A program made the translations under genes and the position numbers. This document shows, piece by piece, positions 1 to 7,862 of a stretch of DNA of 8,748 nt. Under the pieces are notes generated by a model. It had not been told where the DNA came from and ran no database searches. It saw only the letters and a list, made by a program, of their open reading frames with translations. Numbering within the stretch: position 1 is the first letter of the stretch; each line of letters begins with the position of its first letter. Source of the DNA: Saprospiraceae bacterium (lineage in GTDB: Bacteria > Bacteroidota > Bacteroidia > Chitinophagales > Saprospiraceae); NCBI GenBank assembly GCA_947441325.1, contig CANETR010000058.1, forward strand, positions 1 to 8,748, written 5' to 3'.

Positions 1-1275
1 GGCCGACTAACGGGTTATGAATCGAAGGAAGGCGGTTTCGACTGGTGGGGCCGCGACCCTGCACACGAAGCACTTACAGCCTATGGTATGATGCAGTTTA
101 TCGACATGAAATCGGTTTACAGAGTTGATCAGGACATGATTGACAGAACAGTAAAATGGCTGCTTGGCCGTAGAGATGGAAAAGGATCTTGGAACAAAAA
201 TGCGAGCTGTCTGCACAGTTGGGCCACATCCGAAATCACAGACGCCTACATTGTATGGGCGATGACGGAAGCCGGTATGGGCAAAGAAATTTTAAAGGAA
301 TTAGACAAATCTTACAGCGATGCAGTAAAAAGCGAAGATCCATACCTGATTGGATTGGTGGTGAACGCCCTTTACAATGTCAAGGATAAACGTGCCGATG
401 AATTGATGCGCGAATTGGTAAAAACTCAGAAGCCTGACGGCAGTTTTATGGGTCTTAAAGCCTCGGTGGTAAACTCCACAGGCAATGCGCTGAAAGTTGA
501 AACAACAGGGCTTGCTGCTCTGGCGATGATGAAGACAAGTGGCTACAGCAAACAGTTGAGTACTGCTGTAGGCAATATTCAGGGCAGTAAGGACTACTAT
601 GGTTATGGTTCCACTCAGGGAACTGTTCTGGCACTCAAAGCAATCATTGGCTTCACCAAACTGAGCAAAAGACCATCCGAAGGAGGTACCTTTGCACTAA
701 CAGTGAACGGCAAAAAAGTGATTTCTCTTACTTACAAAGCTGGTGACAAAGACATGGAAATTCCCGATTTGACAAAATTCCTAGGTGAAGGAGAACAGCG
801 CATCGAAATTGCATACGAGGGCACAAAAACGGCCATGCCTTATGAACTCGAGCTCACTTATACTACCCGCATGCCTGATAATTCAGCAAAGTGCGAATTG
901 CAGCTCGCTACCAGTCTGCCAAAAAACAAGGTTAAAATGGGCGAAACTGTCCGTATGAATACTCAACTGAAAAGTGTTTCGAAAAGACATCAGCCGATTG
1001 TGATGACTATGATTGGTATTCCGGCCGGACTATCTGTACAAATTTGGCAGCTCAAAGAACTGCAGGAGAAAAAAGCCTTCGATTTTTACGAAATCTTCGA
1101 TGGATATGTAGTGCTTCATTATGAATCGCTCAGCCCTGGCGAAACGAAAGAAATCAATCTGGATCTAAAAGCCGATATCCCCGGCGAGTACGAAGCGCCT
1201 GCATCAACTGCCTTCCTCTACTACACACAGGAGCACAGGGTATGGAGTAAGCCCGAAGCTTTGACAATAAATTAA
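1..1275 (+). CDS. Alpha-2-macroglobulin family protein, C-terminal part (5' end outside window)
   Basis: The frame is open from base 1 to TAA at 1273-1275, giving the last 424 residues of a much longer protein; the ATG at 88 is internal. Fragment residues 11-33 carry the GGFDWWGRDPAHEALTAYG signature, typical of the alpha/alpha-toroid thioester domain of bacterial alpha-2-macroglobulins, which I place at about residues 1-220. A beta-rich stretch follows, ending in a receptor-binding-like macroglobulin domain (residues 395-415, GEYEAPASTAFLYYTQEH). Bacterial members are large envelope proteins thought to trap attacking proteases. The thioester Cys/Gln motif would lie upstream, so its presence cannot be judged here. 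The fragment shows no frameshift, and a strong terminator closes the unit. Family assignment is confident; the role in this organism is inferred. Confidence 0.88.
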   Translation, partial: GRLTGYESKEGGFDWWGRDPAHEALTAYGMMQFIDMKSVYRVDQDMIDRTVKWLLGRRDGKGSWNKNASCLHSWATSEITDAYIVWAMTEAGMGKEILKELDKSYSDAVKSEDPYLIGLVVNALYNVKDKRADELMRELVKTQKPDGSFMGLKASVVNSTGNALKVETTGLAALAMMKTSGYSKQLSTAVGNIQGSKDYYGYGSTQGTVLALKAIIGFTKLSKRPSEGGTFALTVNGKKVISLTYKAGDKDMEIPDLTKFLGEGEQRIEIAYEGTKTAMPYELELTYTTRMPDNSAKCELQLATSLPKNKVKMGETVRMNTQLKSVSKRHQPIVMTMIGIPAGLSVQIWQLKELQEKKAFDFYEIFDGYVVLHYESLSPGETKEINLDLKADIPGEYEAPASTAFLYYTQEHRVWSKPEALTIN

Positions 1276-1293
1276 TTGCTTAGTGACTCGATT

Positions 1294-1330
1294 GAGGGGC
1301 CGTTCAGCTTAGGCTGGCGGCTCCTTTTTT
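1294..1330 (+). terminator. Rho-independent terminator after the macroglobulin gene
   Basis: An outer stem AGGGGCCG (1295-1302) pairs with CGGCTCCT (1318-1325) with one G:U pair. An inner stem CAGC/GCTG (1305-1308 with 1313-1316) closes a TTAG loop. A run of six T (1325-1330) follows. It starts about 20 bp after the stop codon and separates this gene from the next one. Confidence 0.9.
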
Positions 1331-1365
1331 GTTAAAATAATTTATAAAATTAATGCTAAATTCTA

Positions 1366-1394
1366 TTTCTGAATTTGGCATTTTTCTGAATTTG
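1366..1394 (+). repeat. Two 12-bp direct repeats upstream of the SBBP gene promoter
   Basis: TTTCTGAATTTG occurs at 1366-1377 and again at 1383-1394, a 17-bp offset, just upstream of the candidate -7 element at 1419. Two identical sites before a promoter may be a binding site for a regulator. This is inferred only from position; the repeats are AT-rich and short. Confidence 0.5.
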
Positions 1395-1418
1395 ACTGAC
1401 ATTAAACGGTAAATTGCC

Positions 1419-1426
1419 TATATTTG
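1419..1426 (+). promoter_or_regulatory. Candidate -7 promoter element for the SBBP protein gene
   Basis: TATATTTG is a perfect match to the Bacteroidota -7 consensus TAnnTTTG. The nearest upstream TTTG (1391-1394) is 24 bp away, longer than the usual 19-21, so the -33 element is poor. Transcription would start near 1432, leaving a leader of about 90 nt. The same octamer precedes glyS and mnmG in this window. Confidence 0.55.
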
Positions 1427-1521
1427 GAAATTCTAAATGGGACATCTCTATGAAAATTGGGCATCCTTCCGGATTTGCAGGGTCAATTTCTTTTTAAAAT
1501 TATTTTTTAATTTGCTGATTC

Positions 1522-3894
1522 ATGAAAAAAATTCTTTTCGCTTTTTTTGCCTTTTTAAGTCTGAACCTATTGGCTCAGAGTTCATTAACAAACAGCACAA
1601 TATTTTGGGAGAATAAAGGGCAAGTTGTGGGAGCTGATGCTCACAAAGTAAAATACCTTTTAAACGAACAGAACTTTACCCTTTTTTTAATGGAAAATGG
1701 GCTCTCCTATCAGTTCAAAAGAACTCATTTATCGGATGATTTCATCAGTGCAAACAATTTTTCAGAATTTGGAAATTCAACCAAGAGGGTGAAAGCCGAA
1801 GAAATTAGACTGGAAACATATCGCATAGATTTAGAGCTAGTAGGCGCTAATCAGAACGCTGTAGTCATAAATGAATCGGAAAGTAATGAAAAGATAAACT
1901 TTGTTGGTAATAAGAACCTAAGCCTAAGCAGTTTTTCTAAAATTACCTACCAAAACATTTACCCCAAAATCGACTGGGTGATTTACATTAAAGATGCCAA
2001 AGTTAAATATGATTTTGTCGTTCATCCTGGAGGAGACCCAAGCATTATCAAATTTAAATCAAAATGGGCTGAGCAGATCAAACTCAATAAAGATGGGAGC
2101 TTTACCCTAAACTGTTCCATGGGTGCCATAAAGGAAGAAGCCCCGCTAAGTTTTCAAAACGGTAAATTAATTGCATCCAGTTATAAGCTTAATAAAGATG
2201 TCCTTCAGTTCAAAATTGGAAAGTACGACGAATCAAAAACGCTGATAATCGATCCCTCACTCGACTGGGTTACTTATTATGGGGGCAATGGAAGCGGTTC
2301 AGTAGATGAAGCCTCATTTTCGACCAGTACTGACGCATCTGGAAATGTTTACATAGCAGGACGTACATCCTCGACTATAAATATTGCATCGGGAGGACAT
2401 CAAAACAGTTTCAGCGCAGGATATGATGCTTTTTTAGTAAAATTCAATAGCAGCGGCGTTAGACTTTGGGCCACTTATTATGGTGGCGCAAATTGGGATA
2501 GTGGTTACAGTTGCACCACAGATGCACAGGGAAATGTCTATCTAGCAGGTGCTACTGCAGGTTCTGCAGGTGCTATCGCATCAGGAGGACATCAAAATAC
2601 ACATGGCGGTGGAAGCAACGATGCTTTTCTGGCAAAGTTTAACAGCAATGGTCAGCGTGTTTGGGCTACTTATTACGGAGGAAGTGGTGATGACTTTGCC
2701 AATTATTGTATGGTTGATAATTCAGGTAATGTTTACATAGCCGGAGCAACATCCTCCACAAATGCGATTGCTTCAAATGGACATCAGAATACTTATGGTG
2801 GAGGAACCTATGATCCATTTCTGGTAAAATTCGACAACAATGGAGTAAGACAATGGGCAACCTATTATGGCGGAAACGGTGGTGGTGTTGTTGATGAAAT
2901 AGGATTCTCATGTGCTACAGATCAGAACGGAAATGTATATCTGGCAGGCAGAACAAATTCCCAAATTGGCATTTCTTCAAATGGTTATCAAAATAGCCTT
3001 GGCGGAGGATATGACGGCTTTTTGGTTAAATTCAACGCTTCAGGTCAAAGACAATGGGCCACCTACTATGGCGGTATTAACTGGGAAAGTGCTTACTCTT
3101 GTGCGACAGATGCATCAGGCAATATTTCTTTGGCAGGTGCAACAGCAGGTTCTCCCGGATCAATAGCGTCTGGTGGACATCAAAACACCCATGGCGGTGG
3201 AACTAATGATGCCTACCTTGTAAAATTTGACAGTAATGGTCTTAGAAAATGGGCCACCTACTATGGCGGTTCGGCCGATGACTATGCTACCTATGCTGTT
3301 ACAGATGTTACGGGCAATATTTACATTGCCGGCAACGCAGCTTCAAGTAATAACATAGCATCAGGCGGACATCAAAACACTTATGGCGGAGGTAATTACG
3401 ATGCTTTCCTTGCCCGATTTGACAGCAATGGAACCCGTTTGGATGCTACTTATTTTGGTGGGTTAGGCGATGATAGAGGACATGGATGTGACATAGACGC
3501 TTTTGGTAATCTTTATCTTACAGGACAGACTTCAAGTACAAATCTTGCATCTGGCGGTCATCAGAACAATTATGGCGGGGGAACTTTTGATGGATACCTC
3601 ACTAAATACAATGTTATTTTCTTAGGTATTGAAGCTTCAAAAAATCCTCTAGATGCAAGACTCTATCCAAATCCGACAAGTGATATTGCCAATCTTGAGC
3701 TCTTTTTAGAAACGCCAGCCGACATTGAAATTAAACTCTATAACCAACTTGGACAGGAAATTCTCACCCAAAAATACCAGCAACTAAGCGAAATTAAACA
3801 TCAGTTCGACATTAGTATGTTGCCCTCAAGTATGTATTGGGTTGAAATAAAAACCAAAAAAGGAAAAAGCCTTTTGCCGCTTCTTAAAAAATAA
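1522..3894 (+). CDS. Secreted SBBP-repeat beta-propeller protein with type IX sorting domain
   Basis: The gene encodes 790 residues. Residues 1-18 form a classic signal peptide (MKKILFAFFAFLSLNLLA). Residues about 25-245 resemble the DUF7948 domain that usually precedes SBBP repeats, with FWENKGQ near the start and IYPKIDWVIYI then YDFVVHPGGDPS further on. Seven SBBP-like repeats follow, starting at residues 249, 316, 381, 445, 512, 577 and 641. Each has WATYYGG, a GN(V/I)Y(I/L)AG strand, SGGHQN and DAFLVKF. From about residue 710 a type A sorting domain (LYPNP, then NQLGQEI, ending in LLPLLKK) marks export by the type IX system and release or surface anchoring. No enzyme motif is visible; a binding or adhesive role is a guess. 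Terminators on both sides make it a single-gene unit. No clear Shine-Dalgarno precedes the ATG, and the signal peptide fixes the start. Confidence 0.93.
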   Translation: MKKILFAFFAFLSLNLLAQSSLTNSTIFWENKGQVVGADAHKVKYLLNEQNFTLFLMENGLSYQFKRTHLSDDFISANNFSEFGNSTKRVKAEEIRLETYRIDLELVGANQNAVVINESESNEKINFVGNKNLSLSSFSKITYQNIYPKIDWVIYIKDAKVKYDFVVHPGGDPSIIKFKSKWAEQIKLNKDGSFTLNCSMGAIKEEAPLSFQNGKLIASSYKLNKDVLQFKIGKYDESKTLIIDPSLDWVTYYGGNGSGSVDEASFSTSTDASGNVYIAGRTSSTINIASGGHQNSFSAGYDAFLVKFNSSGVRLWATYYGGANWDSGYSCTTDAQGNVYLAGATAGSAGAIASGGHQNTHGGGSNDAFLAKFNSNGQRVWATYYGGSGDDFANYCMVDNSGNVYIAGATSSTNAIASNGHQNTYGGGTYDPFLVKFDNNGVRQWATYYGGNGGGVVDEIGFSCATDQNGNVYLAGRTNSQIGISSNGYQNSLGGGYDGFLVKFNASGQRQWATYYGGINWESAYSCATDASGNISLAGATAGSPGSIASGGHQNTHGGGTNDAYLVKFDSNGLRKWATYYGGSADDYATYAVTDVTGNIYIAGNAASSNNIASGGHQNTYGGGNYDAFLARFDSNGTRLDATYFGGLGDDRGHGCDIDAFGNLYLTGQTSSTNLASGGHQNNYGGGTFDGYLTKYNVIFLGIEASKNPLDARLYPNPTSDIANLELFLETPADIEIKLYNQLGQEILTQKYQQLSEIKHQFDISMLPSSMYWVEIKTKKGKSLLPLLKK
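2266..3615 (+). repeat. Seven SBBP-type repeats built from a duplicated 588-bp three-repeat block
   Basis: Repeats begin at 2266, 2467, 2662, 2854, 3055, 3250 and 3442. Their lengths are 67, 65, 64, 67, 65 and 64 codons plus a last one of about 58. The length pattern repeats exactly, so 2266-2853 and 2854-3441 are two 588-bp copies of a three-repeat block. Sequence agrees: repeats 1 and 4 share VDE and AGRT, repeats 2 and 5 share NW(D/E)S, AGATAGS and HQNTHGGG, repeats 3 and 6 share DD(F/Y)A and HQNTYGGG. Many third codon positions differ, so the duplication looks old. Confidence 0.92.
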
Positions 3895-3935
3895 GATGCA
3901 GTTCTATTTTAACTGAAAATCATAGACATAACAAC

Positions 3936-3968
3936 AAAAAAGCAGCTCAAATATGGGCTGCTTTTTTT
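3936..3968. terminator. Bidirectional terminator between convergent genes
   Basis: GCAGCTC (3942-3948) pairs with GGGCTGC (3955-3961) with one G:U pair, around the loop AAATAT. The stem is flanked by six A on the left (3936-3941) and seven T on the right (3962-3968). It can therefore end transcripts from both the SBBP gene (+) and the GT9 gene (-), whose stop codons lie on either side. Confidence 0.9.
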
Positions 3969-3997
3969 CTAATTCATAACTTAATATATTAACCAAT

Positions 3998-4963
3998 CTA
4001 TAAAGACGAAATAATTGAGAGCTCTGCACATCTAAAATGCCCCTCCGGACATTTCTTATGACCATGCGCACCACAAGGACGGCAGCTTAGTTTCTCCTTT
4101 GTTTCAACGATGATGGAAATATCGGAAAGGGGCCCGAAACCAAATTTTGGGGAGGTGGAACAAAATACAGCAGTAAGGGGCGCATTCATAGCAGAGCAGA
4201 TATGCAGCGGACCCGAATCGAGTACATAGTTCATGTCGGCTCTTGACATTAGCGCGGCATCTTTGAGAAAACTGAGTTGGCCTGCCAAAACCTCAATTGA
4301 TTGATGCTGACACATATTTTTGAGTCTATTGCATATCTCAGCATCTGCTGCCGAGCCCAATAAGTACACTCTTTTATTTATTGGCAAGCTATCAATAAGC
4401 GCTGCCCAACGCTCAAGTGGCAATGCTTTGGTAGCCCAGACAGTTGCCGGAGAAATTGTGATAAACGCTGCCGCAAAATTTTCTGTTGTGTATTTCCAAT
4501 CATCCGCAGATGGATATAGTTTTGGCTTTGCAGCTATAGTATCCGTTAAATGTGCAATCAGTTCTTGGTTTCTTTGGGTCTCATGTTTATCCCAAAGGTG
4601 TCCGATTCTTTTTGTAAATAGAAAGGAGAGTGGATTTTGTCTGAAACCGATTTTTTCTTTTGCCCCTGAAAGTACAGTAATTAAACCGCTGCTGAAATGC
4701 CTGTGGACATTCACAACAAGATCATATTTATTTTTTCTGACTGACGATATTAGAGAAAAAAGGCTTTTGAGCTTATTTTTTTTATCAAAAAGCAGGACTT
4801 TTTTTAGAAAAGGATGCCCCGCCAATATTCTTTCATTGCCCTTTTTTAATAGAAAATCAATTTCTGCATCGGGATGAAAGGCTTGTAATTTCTCGATAAG
4901 CGCTGTCGCCAAAATCACATCACCAATGAAGGCAGTTTGAATAATCAGAAATCTTTTGGCCAC
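3998..4963 (-). CDS. Glycosyltransferase family 9 (heptosyltransferase-like) protein
   Basis: The protein has 321 residues, a normal length for the GT9/WaaF family, which adds heptose or related sugars to lipopolysaccharide core or other glycans on the cytoplasmic face. The N-terminus FLIIQTAFIGDVILAT (residues 5-20) holds the family IGD motif. ISPATVWATKALPLERW (170-186) and DSGPLHICSAMNAPLTAVF (249-267) form the nucleotide-sugar side, followed by FGFGPLSD (274-281). A C-terminal Cys cluster (C294, C297, C305, C312, with HGHKKC) may bind a metal. The usual Asn before DSGPLH is Leu248 here. The only fitting start is GTG at 4963, with GGAG directly against it. It lies 10 bp after the WecA-type gene, so the two are probably co-transcribed. 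Family is sure; the sugar transferred is unknown. Confidence 0.9.
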   Translation of the reverse strand: MAKRFLIIQTAFIGDVILATALIEKLQAFHPDAEIDFLLKKGNERILAGHPFLKKVLLFDKKNKLKSLFSLISSVRKNKYDLVVNVHRHFSSGLITVLSGAKEKIGFRQNPLSFLFTKRIGHLWDKHETQRNQELIAHLTDTIAAKPKLYPSADDWKYTTENFAAAFITISPATVWATKALPLERWAALIDSLPINKRVYLLGSAADAEICNRLKNMCQHQSIEVLAGQLSFLKDAALMSRADMNYVLDSGPLHICSAMNAPLTAVFCSTSPKFGFGPLSDISIIVETKEKLSCRPCGAHGHKKCPEGHFRCAELSIISSL

Positions 4964-4973
4964 CTCCGTAATT

Positions 4974-6047
4974 TTAGTTTTGATTATTTTCTAATCTTTT
5001 CTTTCGGTAAACCAGATAAAAAAGTGTGCCGGTAAGTATGCCAGCCAATCCGAATAAAATTATCATCAGTTCTGTAGAACCAAGTTGACGTAAAAGATAT
5101 GCAAGCGCAATAAAAAAGATATTCACCAAAGCCAAGACAGCAGTAGCCTGCAAATGTGTAAATCCAATATCTATTAGCAGGTGATGCACATGTGTACGGT
5201 CGGGATGAAAAGGGGATTTGCCACGCATAGCACGCAAAATAAAAACCCTTAAGGTATCAAAGAGCGGTATAATAAGGATTCCAACTGCCACAGCAGGCAC
5301 CGACTCAATAAACCACTCTTCGTGCCATGTTTTGTTACTTTCGATAAAGGAAATTGATAAAATAGAAGCGCTAAGACCTACTATTAGAGAACCTGTATCG
5401 CCCATGAATATTCTAGCGGGTGTAACATTATAGTACAAAAAAGCTAAAACTGCCCCTGTGTTAGCTGCAGCTAAAACCGCTAAATCTAATCTGCCGTGAA
5501 GATAGAACCAGGTACCAAAAGCAGCACAGGTAATTATACCAATTGTTCCTGCCAGGGCATTAATCCCATCAATCAGATTAAAGGCATTGATTATCACAAT
5601 AATAGTAAATACAGAAAGTGGAATTGATATCCATTCCGGAATATCATTGATTCCAAAAATCCCATAAAGACTACTTAGCCGAATATTCGCTTTATAAACA
5701 AGTATAAAAGCAGCCAATAATTGACCTAAAAATTTTTTTATTGGAGTTAGTGGTATAATATCATCCTTTGCCCCGATCAAAAAGATAATGATATAAGCAC
5801 AAAGAATGTATTTTATGTATTCATGCAGTGGATTAGCACAAGAATCAAAAGGAATCCAATAGGTGATGGAAAAAATTAAGCCCGCAAAAATACCTATGCC
5901 ACCCAATGAAGGCGTTCGTTCCGTATGAGATCGACGTTCATCAGGTTCATCATATAAATTTTTCGCAACAGCAATTTTGATAATTGATGGAATTGCAAAA
6001 AATGATATAATAAAAGCAGTTATAAAACTGGGTATAATATCGAACAT
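4974..6047 (-). CDS. WecA/MraY-family undecaprenyl-phosphate sugar-1-phosphate transferase
   Basis: A 357-residue, strongly hydrophobic protein with about ten membrane segments. It carries the hallmarks of the polyprenyl-phosphate HexNAc-1-phosphate transferases: DEPDERRSHTERTPSLGGIG (33-52), the Mg-binding pair DD (95-96) in GAKDDIIPLTPIKK, NAFNLIDGIN (154-163), FMGDTGS (214-220) and the cytoplasmic HPDRTHVHHLL (281-291). These enzymes load GlcNAc-1-P or a related sugar onto undecaprenyl phosphate and so start O-antigen, capsule or wall polymer synthesis. The HxDRxHxHHxL form and DGIN point to the WecA/TagO branch rather than MraY; the exact sugar cannot be read. ATG at 6047 gives a full-length N-terminus. 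It is followed 10 bp later by the GT9 gene. A weak promoter (minus-strand TATCTTTT, 6134-6127, with TTG 21 bp upstream) may lie at the end of glyS. Confidence 0.93.
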   Translation of the reverse strand: MFDIIPSFITAFIISFFAIPSIIKIAVAKNLYDEPDERRSHTERTPSLGGIGIFAGLIFSITYWIPFDSCANPLHEYIKYILCAYIIIFLIGAKDDIIPLTPIKKFLGQLLAAFILVYKANIRLSSLYGIFGINDIPEWISIPLSVFTIIVIINAFNLIDGINALAGTIGIITCAAFGTWFYLHGRLDLAVLAAANTGAVLAFLYYNVTPARIFMGDTGSLIVGLSASILSISFIESNKTWHEEWFIESVPAVAVGILIIPLFDTLRVFILRAMRGKSPFHPDRTHVHHLLIDIGFTHLQATAVLALVNIFFIALAYLLRQLGSTELMIILFGLAGILTGTLFYLVYRKKRLENNQN

Positions 6048-6143
6048 ATGTGTTACTGCCGCTATTAGATCCGACAGAAAATGTTATAATTCTGTTAAAA
6101 TTTATTTCAACCTTTATAGATAACTGAAAAGATACCTGTTTTA

Positions 6144-7685
6144 TTATAAAGTTCTCAACAAAGTTCTCATGTCTATTCTTTCCGATACAATTTTTTCCAC
6201 TTCTTCTATAGCAACCCTTTCCTGTTTGGTTGTATCGCGTTCGCGAATAGTCACTGTTCCATCGACTGCAGTTTGTTCATCGATGGTTATGCAATAAGGT
6301 GTACCGATGGCATCCTGACGGCGGTAACGGCGACCAATGGCATCTTTCTCATCGTATTGACATTCAAATGAATATTTCAGTCGGTCAAAAATACCTCGGG
6401 CTACTGAAGTGAGCCCTTCATCTTTTTTCACCAAAGGCAGAACGGCACATTTTACCGGAGCTAAAGCCGGATGAATGCGAAGTACTTTACGTGTGGCGTC
6501 TTCTCCGTCGGCATTGGGGATGATATCCTCCTGCAATGCATTACTCAAAATAGCCAGGAACATTCGGTCGCAACCAACTGAGGTTTCCACTACATAGGGT
6601 ACATAGCTCTCTTTCAGTTCGGGATCGAAATACTGCATTTTTTTGCCCGACAGTTTTTGGTGTTCCGTAAGGTCAAAATCGGTACGTGAGTGAATACCTT
6701 CCAACTCGCGGAAACCGAAGGGGTAATTAAATTCTATATCAAGTGCTGCATTTGCATAATGTGCCAACTTCTCGTGGTTGTGGTATCTGTGCGAACTGTT
6801 GTCTCCAATGACAGCACGGTGCCAGTTCATTCGTTTTTCTTTCCAGTAATTGTACCATTCCATTTCAGTGCCAGGGCGTACAAAAAATTGCATTTCCATT
6901 TGTTCGAATTCGCGCATGCGGAAAATGAACTGACGGGCAACAATCTCATTTCTGAATGCTTTGCCAATTTGTGCAATTCCAAATGGTATTTTCTGGCGTG
7001 AGGTGTTTACTACATTCAAAAAGTTGACAAAAATACCCTGTGCTGTCTCTGGGCGAAGGTAGAGCACATCGTCACCAACCGAGCCACCGCCCTGAGTTGA
7101 AAACATAAGATTGAACTGGCGAACTTCAGTCCAGTTGCGGGTACCGCTTACCGGGCATACAATTTCCAATTCATCAATTAAAGCTTTGAAAGCTTCGAGG
7201 TCATTTTTATTCATCACCTCGTTCATTCGGCGCAAAGCTTCATCTATTTTCGCCTGTGCTTCGAGTAAACGTGGGTTGGTACTGCGGAATTGCGCTTCAT
7301 CAAAGGCATCGCCAAAGCGTTTTTTTGCTTTTTCAACTTCTTTTTCAATTTTCGACTCCTGCTTGCCAACATAAAATTCCTCAATGAGGTGATCGGCACG
7401 GTATCTTTTTTTCGAATCCTTGTTGTCAATCATCGGGTCGTTGAATGCTGCCACGTGACCCGAAGCTACCCAAACCTGCGGATGCATAAAGATGGAAGAA
7501 TCCAAGCCGACAATGTTTTCATGCGCCTGAACCATAGCACGCCACCAATATTCCTTGATGTTATTTTTCAGCTGTACGCCATAGGGTCCGTAATCATAAA
7601 CTGCGCTTAGAGATCCGTAAATTTCGCTCGACTGGTATATAAAACCGTATTCTTTACAGTGGGAAACAATGTCTTGAAAGTCCAT
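6144..7685 (-). CDS. glyS: Glycyl-tRNA synthetase (single-chain, class II)
   Basis: The gene charges tRNA-Gly with glycine. It encodes 513 residues from ATG at 7685, matching the homodimeric, single-chain form rather than the split GlyQ/GlyS type. The sequence starts HCKEYGFIYQSSEIYGSLSA; then come RPETAQG (211-217), class II motif 2 beginning FRNEI (244) and running to MREFEQMEMQFF, and motif 3 with GCDR (Arg374). The C-terminal anticodon-binding domain starts near LAPVKCAVLPL and includes IGRRYRRQDAIGTPYCITID. The frame also stays open to a TTG at 7721, but that adds 12 residues with no homology feel and lies inside a perfect -7 promoter element, so 7685 is preferred. No terminator separates it from the WecA-type gene 96 bp downstream. 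The last codons contain a 9-bp direct repeat (6148-6156, 6160-6168) giving RTLLRTL. Confidence 0.96.
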   Translation of the reverse strand: MDFQDIVSHCKEYGFIYQSSEIYGSLSAVYDYGPYGVQLKNNIKEYWWRAMVQAHENIVGLDSSIFMHPQVWVASGHVAAFNDPMIDNKDSKKRYRADHLIEEFYVGKQESKIEKEVEKAKKRFGDAFDEAQFRSTNPRLLEAQAKIDEALRRMNEVMNKNDLEAFKALIDELEIVCPVSGTRNWTEVRQFNLMFSTQGGGSVGDDVLYLRPETAQGIFVNFLNVVNTSRQKIPFGIAQIGKAFRNEIVARQFIFRMREFEQMEMQFFVRPGTEMEWYNYWKEKRMNWHRAVIGDNSSHRYHNHEKLAHYANAALDIEFNYPFGFRELEGIHSRTDFDLTEHQKLSGKKMQYFDPELKESYVPYVVETSVGCDRMFLAILSNALQEDIIPNADGEDATRKVLRIHPALAPVKCAVLPLVKKDEGLTSVARGIFDRLKYSFECQYDEKDAIGRRYRRQDAIGTPYCITIDEQTAVDGTVTIRERDTTKQERVAIEEVEKIVSERIDMRTLLRTL

Positions 7686-7709
7686 TTTTATGTTAGTTTG
7701 ATTGAAACG

Positions 7710-7717
7710 CAAATATA
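7710..7717 (-). promoter_or_regulatory. -7 promoter element of glyS
   Basis: On the minus strand this reads TATATTTG, a perfect TAnnTTTG match. Transcription should start near 7703, giving a leader of about 18 nt before the ATG at 7685. No clear TTTG -33 element is seen. A start at TTG 7721 would lie upstream of this transcript, which supports the shorter protein. Confidence 0.65.
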
Positions 7718-7862
7718 GCAATCTTAACGGATTGAAAATAAATTTTAAAATTTTTAGTTAGTAAAACTTATTTGAAAATCAGAAAATGCCGCTTTATAAA
7801 TGAAAAAGATCTAATTTTATCTACTTCCGTTTTGGTGCCTTTGAGGGCTTTTTAGGTTTTAT

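Noticed and set aside
1450..1497. 15-codon frame in the leader of the SBBP gene
   Set aside because: Very short, with no ribosome binding signal or recognisable leader-peptide composition.
4320..4877. 185-codon + strand frame inside the GT9 gene
   Set aside because: It is antisense to a well-supported GT9 gene, and its translation shows no domain or signal pattern.
6074..6095. ACAGAA/TTCTGT inverted repeat between glyS and the WecA-type gene
   Set aside because: Only 6 bp with a 10-nt AT-rich loop and no T-run, so not a terminator; likely chance.
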